A DNA stretch of 12,291 nt from Spirochaetales bacterium (GTDB lineage: Bacteria; Spirochaetota; Spirochaetia; SZUA-6; DRHE01): the NCBI GenBank assembly GCA_016930895.1, contig JAFGFV010000378.1, positions 1 to 12,291 of the forward strand, read 5' to 3'. Made by a program: the position numbers and the translations under genes. Numbering within the stretch: position 1 is the first letter of the stretch; every line of letters begins with the position of its first letter. Under the pieces are notes generated by a model. That model saw only the letters and a list, made by a program, of their open reading frames with translations. It had not been told where the DNA came from and did no database searches. Positions 1 to 7,075 of this stretch are shown in pieces.

Positions 1-81
1 CAGCGGCCTCTCGGTGCAGATTGACTTCGAGGAAGAGAAGGCTTTCTCGAACCCATCAACACCCAAGGAGTGCCATGGAAC
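1..81. other. Leader upstream of kamA, window edge
   Basis: This short stretch precedes the first gene. It is visibly less GC-rich than the rest of the window. It contains AAGGAG at 65-70, the probable ribosome-binding site for the ATG at 82. A TTGACT at 21-26 resembles a -35 box, but no acceptable -10 box lies at the right distance, so no promoter is claimed. Frames 2 and 3 are open here from the window edge, so the end of an upstream gene cannot be excluded; neither reading looks convincingly coding past position 70. Confidence 0.4.
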
Positions 82-1443
82 ATGGACGCCGAACAACTCC
101 ATGCCGCTGAGGAGGAACCTCCGGGTTCGCACCGGAACCTCTCAAACCCTGCCTTCGTCGACCACCGAGAGCCAAAGGATGGGCGGGACGAACACGCTTT
201 CCAGGCCAGTTTCCCCTTCTATGACTACGACCCCGCCCTAGTACGTAGACCCTCGCGCCGTCACAGCACACTACCGATCGGTCCTCGAGCTCAAGCGTTC
301 CGCAAGAGGTACTATCCGGAGGTATTCGCCAGCCAGTGGAACGACTGGCACTGGCAGCTGCGCAACCGGATCCGGAGCCTCGATCAGCTGACCCGGGTTC
401 TGGAGCTGTCGGTGGATGAGATGGCGGCGATCCAGAGGCGGACCGGGAGCCTGCCGCTGGCCATCACACCGTACTACGCGAGCCTCCTCGACCCACGGGA
501 CCCGTCCCAGCCGCTGCGGCGCACGACCGTGCCCGTGAACGACGAGTTCGTCCGCTCCCCCGGCGAGGCGGAGGACCCTCTGGGTGAGGAGAACGACAGC
601 CCCGTGGACGGCCTGGTGCACCGCTATCCGGACCGGGCGCTGTTCCTGGTGACCCACTTCTGCTCGACCAATTGCCGCTACTGCACCCGCTCACGCCTGG
701 TGGGCACGGAGAGCGGTCAGGCCGGAGTCTACCACCGCTGGGAGCAGGCGCTGCAGTACATCGAGCGCACCCCGCAGATCCGGGACGTGCTGGTCTCCGG
801 CGGGGACCCGCTGACCCTCTGCGACGAGAAGCTGGAGTGGCTGCTGGCCCGCCTGCGGGCGATCAGGCACGTGGAGATCGTCCGGATCGGGACCAAGGTC
901 CCGGTGGTGCTGCCCCAGAGGGTCACGCCCCAGCTGGTGCGGATGCTCAGGCGTTACCATCCCTTGTGGATGAGCATACATTTTACCCATCCCGACGAGA
1001 TCACCCCGGAGGTGCAGGCGGCCTGTGGGCGCTTGGCCGACGCGGGGATTCCCCTGGGCAGCCAGACGGTACTGCTGGCGGGGATCAACGACTCGGTCCA
1101 GACCATGCAGAGCCTGGTGCACGCCCTGCTCCGGATTCGGGTCAAGCCGTACTACCTCTACCAATGCGACCCCATCTTGGGTTCGGCCCACTTCCGCACC
1201 CCGGTGTCCAAAGGCCTGGAGATCATTCGGGGCCTGCGCGGGTACACGACCGGGTACGCGGTGCCGACCTACGTGATCGACGCCCCCGGAGGCGGCGGCA
1301 AGATTCCGCTCCTCCCGGACAGTGTGGTGGGGCGCGAAGGGGACGACCTGCTGCTGCGCAACTACGAGGGCAAGGTCTACCGCTACCCGGACAGGATCCA
1401 CGCGGGCGTGCCCGACCTCGAGGCGGTAGGGTCTCGGCTCTAA
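82..1443 (+). CDS. kamA: KamA-family radical SAM lysine 2,3-aminomutase
   Basis: Predicted PLP- and SAM-dependent enzyme that moves the alpha-amino group of L-lysine to the beta carbon, giving beta-lysine. Visible (453 aa from ATG 82): the [4Fe-4S] motif Cys194-x3-Cys198-x2-Cys201; Arg203, matching the clostridial carboxylate-binding Arg134; Asp363 and Asp400, matching Asp293 and Asp330 that bind the lysine epsilon-amino group, with identical 37-residue spacing; and PLP lysine Lys407 in GGGGK. Lysine is therefore the likely substrate rather than glutamate. Oddities: about 70 extra N-terminal residues, and a short C-terminus lacking the zinc-binding Cys-x-Cys-x2-Cys segment of the clostridial enzyme (its partner Cys268 is Ser here). 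ATG 82 has AAGGAG 11 nt upstream. An in-frame GTG at 70 overlaps that site and is less likely. No later in-frame start precedes the conserved core at residue 74. It leads an operon with two ATP-grasp genes; a gap of 19 nt follows. Confidence 0.9.
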   Translation: MDAEQLHAAEEEPPGSHRNLSNPAFVDHREPKDGRDEHAFQASFPFYDYDPALVRRPSRRHSTLPIGPRAQAFRKRYYPEVFASQWNDWHWQLRNRIRSLDQLTRVLELSVDEMAAIQRRTGSLPLAITPYYASLLDPRDPSQPLRRTTVPVNDEFVRSPGEAEDPLGEENDSPVDGLVHRYPDRALFLVTHFCSTNCRYCTRSRLVGTESGQAGVYHRWEQALQYIERTPQIRDVLVSGGDPLTLCDEKLEWLLARLRAIRHVEIVRIGTKVPVVLPQRVTPQLVRMLRRYHPLWMSIHFTHPDEITPEVQAACGRLADAGIPLGSQTVLLAGINDSVQTMQSLVHALLRIRVKPYYLYQCDPILGSAHFRTPVSKGLEIIRGLRGYTTGYAVPTYVIDAPGGGGKIPLLPDSVVGREGDDLLLRNYEGKVYRYPDRIHAGVPDLEAVGSRL

Positions 1444-1462
1444 CGATCACGTTGCGCAGGCC

Positions 1463-3058
1463 ATGACGAACCGCGATAGAGTCGTCGGGGGCCCGGTAGC
1501 CGTTCTGCACGGAGCCGTGGCCCCCGACGCGCGCAAGGACGAGCTGGACGTGCTGGTGCAGGTGCAGGCGGTGTCGGACTCCCTGCGCCGTCTGGGCTTC
1601 GAGCCGGCGCCGTTGCCGATGGACCTGGATCTGGGCAAGGCGGCGGAGACGCTCCGGCGGATGCGTCCCATCCTGGTGTTCAACCTGGTGGAGTCGATCG
1701 GAGGGCGGGACCGCCTCATGGTCCTGGCGCCGGCCCTCCTCGAAGCCCTGCACCTGCCGTACACCGGCTGCAGCAGCGCGGCGGTGGCCTTGAGCGGCGG
1801 CAAACTGGCGGCCAAGCGCCTGCTGCGGCGCGCCGGGATTCCGACCCCGGCCTGGGCCGGGCCTCCCGAGCTCGAGGCCGGGGCTGCGCAGGTGAGCTTC
1901 CCGGCGCTGCTCAAGTCGGGCTGGGACCACGCTTCCTTCGGGCTGGAAGAGCTGTACGGCTCGGCACGGGAGCTGCGGGAGGCCTGGCAGGAGCGCCTCG
2001 GCGGTACCGCGCGGGAGGACGCCCCGCCCGGGGATGCTGCCCGTGCGGACGCCCCGCCCGCCATGGAGCTGTTCGCAGAGTCGTACGTGGACGGCAGGGA
2101 GTTTAACCTGTCGGTGCTCGAGGAGGAGGGCCGGCCCCGGGTGCTGCCCCCTGCCGAGATGCGCTTCGTCGACTATCCGCAAGGCAAGCCGAGGATCGTG
2201 GGGTACGCCGCCAAGTGGGACCAAGGCTCCTTCGAATACACCCACACGGTGCGCCGCTTCGACTTCGAGGCGGCCGACCGCCGTCTGCTCGAGCGCCTGG
2301 TCGGGCTCGCGCGGCGCTGCTGGGGGCTCTTCGAGCTCTCAGGCTACGCCAGGGTGGACTTCCGGGTCGACCCGGCCGGGCTGCCCTGGGTGCTGGAGGT
2401 CAACGTCAACCCCTGCCTGTCCCCCGACGCGGGATTCGCCGCGGCGGCGGAGAGAGCGGGCTTGAGCTACGACGAGGTGGTGGAGCGGCTGGTCGAGGCA
2501 GCCCTGACGCGGGGTGCCGTTGGCCCGCCGGAGGAGCCCCGGTCTGTGGCGCAGCAGGGCGTGCCGGGGGGCTGGAGCTTCCGGGACACCGTGCTTGGCG
2601 GGGACGTGGCCGCGGTGCGGGATATCGTCGAGAGCTCGGGGTTTTTTTCGCAAGCCGAGATCCAGCTGGCCGCCGAGCTGGTCCAGGAGCGCCTCGAGCG
2701 GGGTGAGGCGAGCGGGTACCATTTCCTGTTCGCCGAGCCGCCCGAGACGCCGGGCAGGCCGGAGGGCTACACCTGCTTCGGGGTCATCCCCTGCACGGAG
2801 GTCTCCTACGACCTGTATTGGATTGCCGTCCGGGGCGGCGGCCGCGGCCGGGGCGTGGGCACGGTCTTGCTGCGCCAGACCGAAGAGAGGATCCGGCGGC
2901 TGGGCGGGCGGCGGATCTACGTGGAGACCTCCTCCCGCCCCCAGTACGAGCCGACCCGGCTCTTCTATGCCAGCCGGGGTTACCGCGTGGAAACGGTGCT
3001 GGAGGATTTCTACGCTCCCGGGGACGGCAAGGTCATCTTCGTGAAGGAGATCGAGTGA
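1463..3058 (+). CDS. D-Ala-D-Ala-ligase-like ATP-grasp / GNAT fusion protein
   Basis: A two-domain cytoplasmic enzyme of 531 aa. Residues 1 to about 350 are an ATP-grasp ligase related to D-Ala-D-Ala ligase: a YTGCSSAAVALSGGK segment, KSGWDHASFG as the nucleotide-binding loop, Asp299, and the metal-binding Glu312-x-Asn314 in LEVNVNP. Such enzymes form amide bonds via acyl phosphates. Residues from about 370 to 531 are a GNAT acetyltransferase with DLYWIAV and the acetyl-CoA loop GRGRGVGT near residues 458-465. The N-acetylglutaminylglutamine synthetase also couples these two activities in one chain, with the domains in the opposite order; that is an analogy only. Ligation followed by acetylation of a beta-lysine derivative is inferred from the kamA neighbour. 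ATG 1463 has only a weak AGG upstream, so translational coupling to kamA is likely. It is probably not the cell-wall Ddl, given the fusion and context. Acceptor and donor substrates are unknown. Confidence 0.87.
   Translation: MTNRDRVVGGPVAVLHGAVAPDARKDELDVLVQVQAVSDSLRRLGFEPAPLPMDLDLGKAAETLRRMRPILVFNLVESIGGRDRLMVLAPALLEALHLPYTGCSSAAVALSGGKLAAKRLLRRAGIPTPAWAGPPELEAGAAQVSFPALLKSGWDHASFGLEELYGSARELREAWQERLGGTAREDAPPGDAARADAPPAMELFAESYVDGREFNLSVLEEEGRPRVLPPAEMRFVDYPQGKPRIVGYAAKWDQGSFEYTHTVRRFDFEAADRRLLERLVGLARRCWGLFELSGYARVDFRVDPAGLPWVLEVNVNPCLSPDAGFAAAAERAGLSYDEVVERLVEAALTRGAVGPPEEPRSVAQQGVPGGWSFRDTVLGGDVAAVRDIVESSGFFSQAEIQLAAELVQERLERGEASGYHFLFAEPPETPGRPEGYTCFGVIPCTEVSYDLYWIAVRGGGRGRGVGTVLLRQTEERIRRLGGRRIYVETSSRPQYEPTRLFYASRGYRVETVLEDFYAPGDGKVIFVKEIE
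2017..2060 (+). repeat. In-frame 14-bp direct repeat, 30-bp period
   Basis: GGACGCCCCGCCCG occurs at 2017-2030 and again at 2047-2060. The 30-bp offset equals ten codons, so the copies encode DAPPGD-like and DAPPAM-like residues in one frame. It sits in a Pro/Ala-rich stretch of the ATP-grasp domain just before the LFAESYVDGREF strand, which looks like a small loop expansion by tandem duplication. Confidence 0.75.
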
Positions 3059-4092
3059 AAGGTCCATCCACCACGGCGCCTCTGACCATCGGGCTCACCT
3101 ATGACCTCAGGAGCCGTTACCTGTCCGAGGGGTACTCGGAGGAGGAGACCGCGGAGTTCGACAGCCCGGTCACGGTCGGGGCGATCGCCGGAGCCCTGGA
3201 GGAGCTGGGACACCGCGTGGTGCACGTCGGCAGCCTGTACGATCTGACCGGCCTCCTGGTCGCCGGGAAACGGTGGGACCTGGTCTTCAACATCGCCGAG
3301 GGCCTGTACGGCCTGGGACGGGAGGCGGTGATCCCCGCCCTGCTGGACGCGTACCGGATCCCCTACACCTTCTCCGACCCGGCGGTGATGGCGCTGTGCC
3401 TGCACAAGGGCTTCACCAAGAACGTCCTGCGGGACATGGGCGTGCCGACACCGGAGTTCGCGGTCGTGGCGGCCGAAGAGGAGCTGGATGAGCTCGACGG
3501 CCTGGGGCTGGCGTATCCCCTGTTCGCCAAGCCGGTGGCGGAAGGCACCGGCAAGGGCGTCACCCCTTCCTCCCGCATCGAGTCCGCCGAGGCCCTGGCC
3601 GAGGCCTGCCGGGAGCTTCTGGGGCGCTACCGGCAGCCGGTGCTGGTGGAGGAGTACCTGCCCGGGAGGGAGTTCACGGTGGGAATCCTTGGCACAGGCC
3701 GGCGGGCCCAGGCGGCCGGGGTGCTCGAGGTGGTGCTGCTTCCCCAGGCCGAGCAGGGGGTCTACTCCTACGCCAACAAGGAGCGCTCCGAGGAGCTGGT
3801 GGAGTACCGCACCCCCAGGGACCCGGAGGCCCGCGCCGCGGAGGAGGTGGCGCTCCAGGCCTGGCGGGCCCTGGGCTGCCGGGATGCCGGCCGGGTCGAC
3901 GTACGCTCGGACCGGCGGGGCCGGCCCAACGTGATCGAGCTGAACCCGCTGGCGGGCCTGCATCCTACCCATTCCGACCTGCCCATGATCGCCGATCGTG
4001 CGGGCCTGTCCTACCTGCGCCTGATCGGGGAGATCGTGGACTCCGCGCGCCGGCGAGTCCCCGAGGGGCAGAGGGTGGAAACGGTCCGCTGA
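3055..4092 (+). CDS. D-Ala-D-Ala-ligase-like ATP-grasp ligase (second)
   Basis: A stand-alone ATP-grasp ligase of 345 aa. Visible: an N-terminal Rossmann-like part (IGLTYDLRSRYLSEGY), NIAEGLYG, the YTFSDPAVMALCLHK segment, nucleotide loop KPVAEGTGKGV, the VEEYLPGREFTVG strand, and the Glu-x-Asn metal site in VIELNPLAGLHP. These mark the D-Ala-D-Ala ligase branch, which joins amino acids with ATP. The GTG start overlaps the previous stop codon (GTGA) and has AAGGAG at 3044-3049, five nt upstream, so the two ligases are translationally coupled and probably made in similar amounts. Sequence identity between the two ligase domains is low by eye, which suggests distinct substrates, for example two successive condensations. 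An upstream extension in the same frame from about 2818 overlaps the GNAT domain and is rejected. Confident as to family; the substrate is unknown. Confidence 0.9.
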   Translation: MKGPSTTAPLTIGLTYDLRSRYLSEGYSEEETAEFDSPVTVGAIAGALEELGHRVVHVGSLYDLTGLLVAGKRWDLVFNIAEGLYGLGREAVIPALLDAYRIPYTFSDPAVMALCLHKGFTKNVLRDMGVPTPEFAVVAAEEELDELDGLGLAYPLFAKPVAEGTGKGVTPSSRIESAEALAEACRELLGRYRQPVLVEEYLPGREFTVGILGTGRRAQAAGVLEVVLLPQAEQGVYSYANKERSEELVEYRTPRDPEARAAEEVALQAWRALGCRDAGRVDVRSDRRGRPNVIELNPLAGLHPTHSDLPMIADRAGLSYLRLIGEIVDSARRRVPEGQRVETVR

Positions 4093-4159
4093 AACAAGCC
4101 CGCGGCGGGTTCGGGAGGCACCGGCGCCAGGGGGTAGTGAGGCGCGCCGGCGAGCCGGC

Positions 4160-4188
4160 TTGACAGCAGCGGCTTGCCGGGCTAGGTT
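4160..4188 (+). promoter_or_regulatory. Sigma70-like promoter, probably leaderless transcript
   Basis: A perfect -35 box TTGACA (4160-4165), a 17-bp spacer and TAGGTT (4183-4188, keeping the T-A---T bases of a -10 box). Transcription would start about seven nt later, at or next to the ATG at 4196, leaving no ribosome-binding site. The in-frame TTG inside the -35 box is therefore not taken as a start codon. The promoter sits in the only sizeable gap of this gene group, after the second ligase gene. Confidence 0.6.
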
Positions 4189-4195
4189 CATGCCC

Positions 4196-4585
4196 ATGAT
4201 CCAGCGCAGGCGCCTCTCGGAGGCGCAGGCCGAGCAGGCCATCAAGAGGGGGGAGTTCGATGAATTGGTGACCGGCGCCGCCCCCCGGGTCGCGGTGGTG
4301 CTGAGCCAGGACTGGTGCGGCCAGTGGAACATGATGGACCGCTACCTGAACGAGCTGGCCGCAGGCGAAGCGGGGGAGGGGCAGGGTGAGCCCGGGGCGG
4401 TGGTGTATGACTTCCTCTACAACCGGGCCGAGTGCTTCCAGGAGTTCAAGAGCGTCAAGGAAGGAGGCTGGGGCAACACCCAGATCCCGTACGTGCGTTA
4501 CTACCGCGGGGGCCGGCTGGTCGGGGAGAGCAACTACGTGACCGAGGAGCAGTTCCTGCAGCGTCTCGGGGAGGCGGAGCGGTGA
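4196..4585 (+). CDS. Thioredoxin-like protein with WCGQW active site
   Basis: Small cytoplasmic protein (129 aa, no signal peptide seen) with a thioredoxin fold: strand RVAVVLSQDW, the active-site position WCGQW (Cys41, Trp44), and the cis-proline region QIPYVRYYRGG (Pro98). The second cysteine of the usual CxxC is a tryptophan, so it cannot form the normal dithiol/disulfide. It could act as a monothiol protein or a binding or chaperone subunit; the family as I remember it has a Cys-Pro-Gln-Trp variant. The only other cysteine is Cys80. ATG 4190, two codons earlier, is an alternative start; 4196 is preferred because it lies at the predicted transcription start. The stop overlaps the next gene's ATG (TGATG), implying coupled expression with the GNAT-like protein. 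Function is not known. Confidence 0.8.
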   Translation: MIQRRRLSEAQAEQAIKRGEFDELVTGAAPRVAVVLSQDWCGQWNMMDRYLNELAAGEAGEGQGEPGAVVYDFLYNRAECFQEFKSVKEGGWGNTQIPYVRYYRGGRLVGESNYVTEEQFLQRLGEAER

Positions 4586-5700
4586 TGGCCGGCGAGGGGA
4601 GCGGGACCGGCGCCGCGGGCGGGCCCGGCGAGGCGATCCGGCCGGCCGTGCCGGAGGACAATCCCCGCCTGGTCGAGCTGGAGAGGGCCTGCCCCCAGGG
4701 CTCGGACCTGCTGATCGCCTCGGAGCGCAAGGACTACTTCTTCCGTTCGACCCTGTATGGAAATCACTACACCCTGGTGGCGGAGGACAGGGAGCGGGGT
4801 CGCCTGATCGGGGCCATGGCGGGCACGGTCAAGGAGGTGTTCCTGTCCGGGCGCCCCCGCAACGCCAGCCTGTTCTACGACCTGCGGGTGCACCCGGAGT
4901 ACCGCCGCACGGTCCTGGGGCGGCACATGCTCCGGGTATGGAACCTGATGAACACCTGGGCCGCCGGGAACGGCTCGGACCTGCTGTTCGGGCTGGTCAA
5001 GTCCGACAACGAGAACATGCTGGCCCTGCAGCGCAAGAAAAAGGAGTACCGCTTCGTCGGGAGGATGGTGGTGCTCGGCCGCCCGGTGTTCCGGCAGAAC
5101 CGGTTGAGCAGAGAGCCCCGGGAGGTGCAGCTGCCCCGGGAGAACGGGTGGATCAGCGACAAGGTCTGGGCGCACTACGGGAGCTGGCAGTTCTTCCCCA
5201 CGGCCTTCCGGGGCCGCTACCTGACTCCCGAGATGGAAGCCTCGGGGCTGTTCTCCTGCTACTGCCTGGAGGAGGGCGATTCCTTCGCCTCCCTGGGGCT
5301 GTTCCGGGTCAACCGGACCATGCACACCCGGGTGGTCCGGCTGCCGTTTCGCTATCGCCTGCTGCGGCCGGTCCTCGAGACGATACGCCGGGTCGTGCCG
5401 GTGCCGCGGATCCCGGCCCAGGGGGGGATCATCTCCTACTGCCACCTGTTCAATCACTTGGCCGAGGGCCCCCGGGGCCTGGAGCTCTGGGCGGAGCTCG
5501 TGCGCTTTGCCAACAACCAGGCCCTGGCGGAGGGTGCGACCCTGCTGATGTCCGCCTTCGACGAGCACGACCCCTTCCTGCCGCTGTTCGCGCGAGGGGC
5601 CCTGAACCGGATCGACTACCTGCTGGGCTACCTGCCGTTCAAGCCGGACGTGCCCGAGGTCCTGGCTCCATACTATCCGGACATTCGGGACATGATGTAG
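4585..5700 (+). CDS. GNAT-family acetyltransferase-like protein with long C-terminal half
   Basis: Protein of 371 aa. Residues about 18-160 form a GNAT domain: IRPAVPEDN start, YTLVAED strand, LIGAMAGTV, and FYDLRVHPEYRRTVLGRHML (98-116) as the acetyl-CoA region. The pyrophosphate loop is R-R-T-V-L-G-R rather than the usual R/Q-x-x-G-x-G/A, so activity is uncertain. Residues about 170-371 have no motif I can name, but strands such as LGLFRV and a later LLMSAFDEHDPF suggest a second degenerate acyltransferase-like fold. It starts at ATG 4585 by a one-base overlap with the thioredoxin-like gene, with GGAGG at 4570-4574. The neighbours suggest acylation of a small amine or peptide, but that rests on context. 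It ends 13 bp before the convergent permease gene. Confidence 0.75.
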   Translation: MAGEGSGTGAAGGPGEAIRPAVPEDNPRLVELERACPQGSDLLIASERKDYFFRSTLYGNHYTLVAEDRERGRLIGAMAGTVKEVFLSGRPRNASLFYDLRVHPEYRRTVLGRHMLRVWNLMNTWAAGNGSDLLFGLVKSDNENMLALQRKKKEYRFVGRMVVLGRPVFRQNRLSREPREVQLPRENGWISDKVWAHYGSWQFFPTAFRGRYLTPEMEASGLFSCYCLEEGDSFASLGLFRVNRTMHTRVVRLPFRYRLLRPVLETIRRVVPVPRIPAQGGIISYCHLFNHLAEGPRGLELWAELVRFANNQALAEGATLLMSAFDEHDPFLPLFARGALNRIDYLLGYLPFKPDVPEVLAPYYPDIRDMM

Positions 5701-5713
5701 TCCGGGGCGTCGC

Positions 5714-7051
5714 TTACGGCCGGCTGCCGCGCCCGCGGATCCGGCGCAGCCGCAGGGCCGCGTACACCGCCCCGGCGGCGACCCACACCACGAAGATGCC
5801 CAGAAACACGAAGCCGCCTGCGTGGGAGCCCAGGTCCACCAGCAGGATCGCGATCACGACCAGGCACAGGAGCAGGCCCACGATCGGGGCCAGGTAGTAC
5901 AGCCCGCCCCGGAGCGGAAGGGCCGTCTGGCGGTAGAGCTCCGGGTGGTGCTTCTTGAGGCGCAGGGCGGCCCCCATGACGGGGATAAAGATGATGATCC
6001 CCCCCAGGGAAGCGAACACGGCGAAGGTCTCCACCCGCTCTCCCGCCAGCAGCAGGGCCGCGCCGGAGATCAGGAAGATGATGGTCAGGAACCAGTGCGG
6101 GGTCCCCAGCCGGGGGCTCACCCGCGCGAGCCCCTTGGGGAACAGGCCGTCTTCGGTGATCACGATCAGGCTCTTGGTGCCCCACAGGTAGGTGGCGTTG
6201 AGGGTGGTCACCACGGCCAGGAAGCCGCCCCCCAGGATGAAGTACACGAACGCCGGCCCCTGGAGAAAGCGCCCGGCCACGGCGGCCAGGGAGCTGTCCT
6301 GCCAGCTCGACCAGGGGGCGACCCCGGCGGCCACGACCGCGATGATCACGTAGATCACCGTGACCAGCGGGATCGAGATCAGGAAGGAGCGGGGGATGTT
6401 CCGGCGAGGCTCGATGATCTCGTCGCCGAGCTCCACCGCGGCGTTCGCGCCCAGGATGGTGAAGGTCAGGATCGAGGCGGCCACCACGAAACCTCCGAGC
6501 CCCCCGGTGAACAGGGGCCGGAAGTTCTCCATCCGTACCTGGGGAAGCCCGAAGCCCGAGAAGATTCCGAGGGCCACCAGGAGCAGCCCGACCATGATCG
6601 CCTGGATCCACATGGCGATCCGCGCTCCCAGCAGATTGGTCAGGTAGAAGACTGCCAGCAGGGCCAGGGCCACCGGGATCTTCGGCAGCCCCGGCAGCAC
6701 CGCCTGCAGGAAGGTGGCCCCGGTCAGGGCGTAGAGCGGGAACATCCCGAGCACCGCCCCCAGGACGTAGCCCCACACTCCGGTAAACGAAGCCACGGGG
6801 GAGAAGAAACGCGATCCATAGTAGTAGGTGCCACCGGAGATGGGCACCGCCGAGGCCAGCATGGCCAGCACCGCCATGGCCATGGCCACCGGCACCGCCG
6901 CGGCCAGGAAGGCCAGAGGCAGGGAGGGGCCGGTCATGGCCAGGGCGATCCCGGTCAGGGCGAAGATTCCGGCCCCGATGGACTGCCCCACCTCGATGCC
7001 GACGAGATGAACCAGGGAGATGGTCCGCTTCAGATTGGCGCGCTCGGACAC
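5714..7051 (-). CDS. APC-superfamily amino acid permease
   Basis: Integral inner-membrane transporter of 445 aa with about twelve hydrophobic segments. The first helix carries the APC signature IEVGQSIGAGIFALTG, with the unwound Gly-rich segment that contacts the amino group of the substrate. Helix 6 region: SILTFTILGANAAVELGDEI, then EPRRNIPRS, the conserved intracellular loop of this family. It most likely imports an amino acid by proton or sodium symport; the specificity cannot be read from the sequence. GTG 7051 is chosen because GGAGG (7058-7062, complementary strand) lies 6 nt upstream. It follows the M14 lipoprotein gene by 24 bp on the same strand, so the two are probably cotranscribed and may take up products of peptide or amide hydrolysis. 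No second promoter was seen between them. Confidence 0.9.
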   Translation of the reverse strand: MSERANLKRTISLVHLVGIEVGQSIGAGIFALTGIALAMTGPSLPLAFLAAAVPVAMAMAVLAMLASAVPISGGTYYYGSRFFSPVASFTGVWGYVLGAVLGMFPLYALTGATFLQAVLPGLPKIPVALALLAVFYLTNLLGARIAMWIQAIMVGLLLVALGIFSGFGLPQVRMENFRPLFTGGLGGFVVAASILTFTILGANAAVELGDEIIEPRRNIPRSFLISIPLVTVIYVIIAVVAAGVAPWSSWQDSSLAAVAGRFLQGPAFVYFILGGGFLAVVTTLNATYLWGTKSLIVITEDGLFPKGLARVSPRLGTPHWFLTIIFLISGAALLLAGERVETFAVFASLGGIIIFIPVMGAALRLKKHHPELYRQTALPLRGGLYYLAPIVGLLLCLVVIAILLVDLGSHAGGFVFLGIFVVWVAAGAVYAALRLRRIRGRGSRP

Positions 7052-7075
7052 GGCAGGCCTCCGATATGCAGGGAA

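Noticed and set aside
14..241. A 75-codon frame at the left edge overlapping the kamA start
   Set aside because: It has no recognisable motif, becomes Thr/Ser/Pro rich, and overlaps the kamA reading frame by about 160 bp. The end of an upstream gene cannot be fully excluded, but there is no support.
1463..4092. The two ATP-grasp genes as cell-wall D-Ala-D-Ala ligase (ddl)
   Set aside because: Related in fold, but one is fused to a GNAT domain, both follow a KamA enzyme, and no murein genes (mur, fts) are near, so a peptide or metabolite ligase role fits better.
4093..4159. GC-rich palindromes (GGCGCGCC, GCCGGC repeats) in the gap before the thioredoxin-like gene
   Set aside because: Short palindromes are expected in such GC-rich DNA; no T tract and no longer structure was found.
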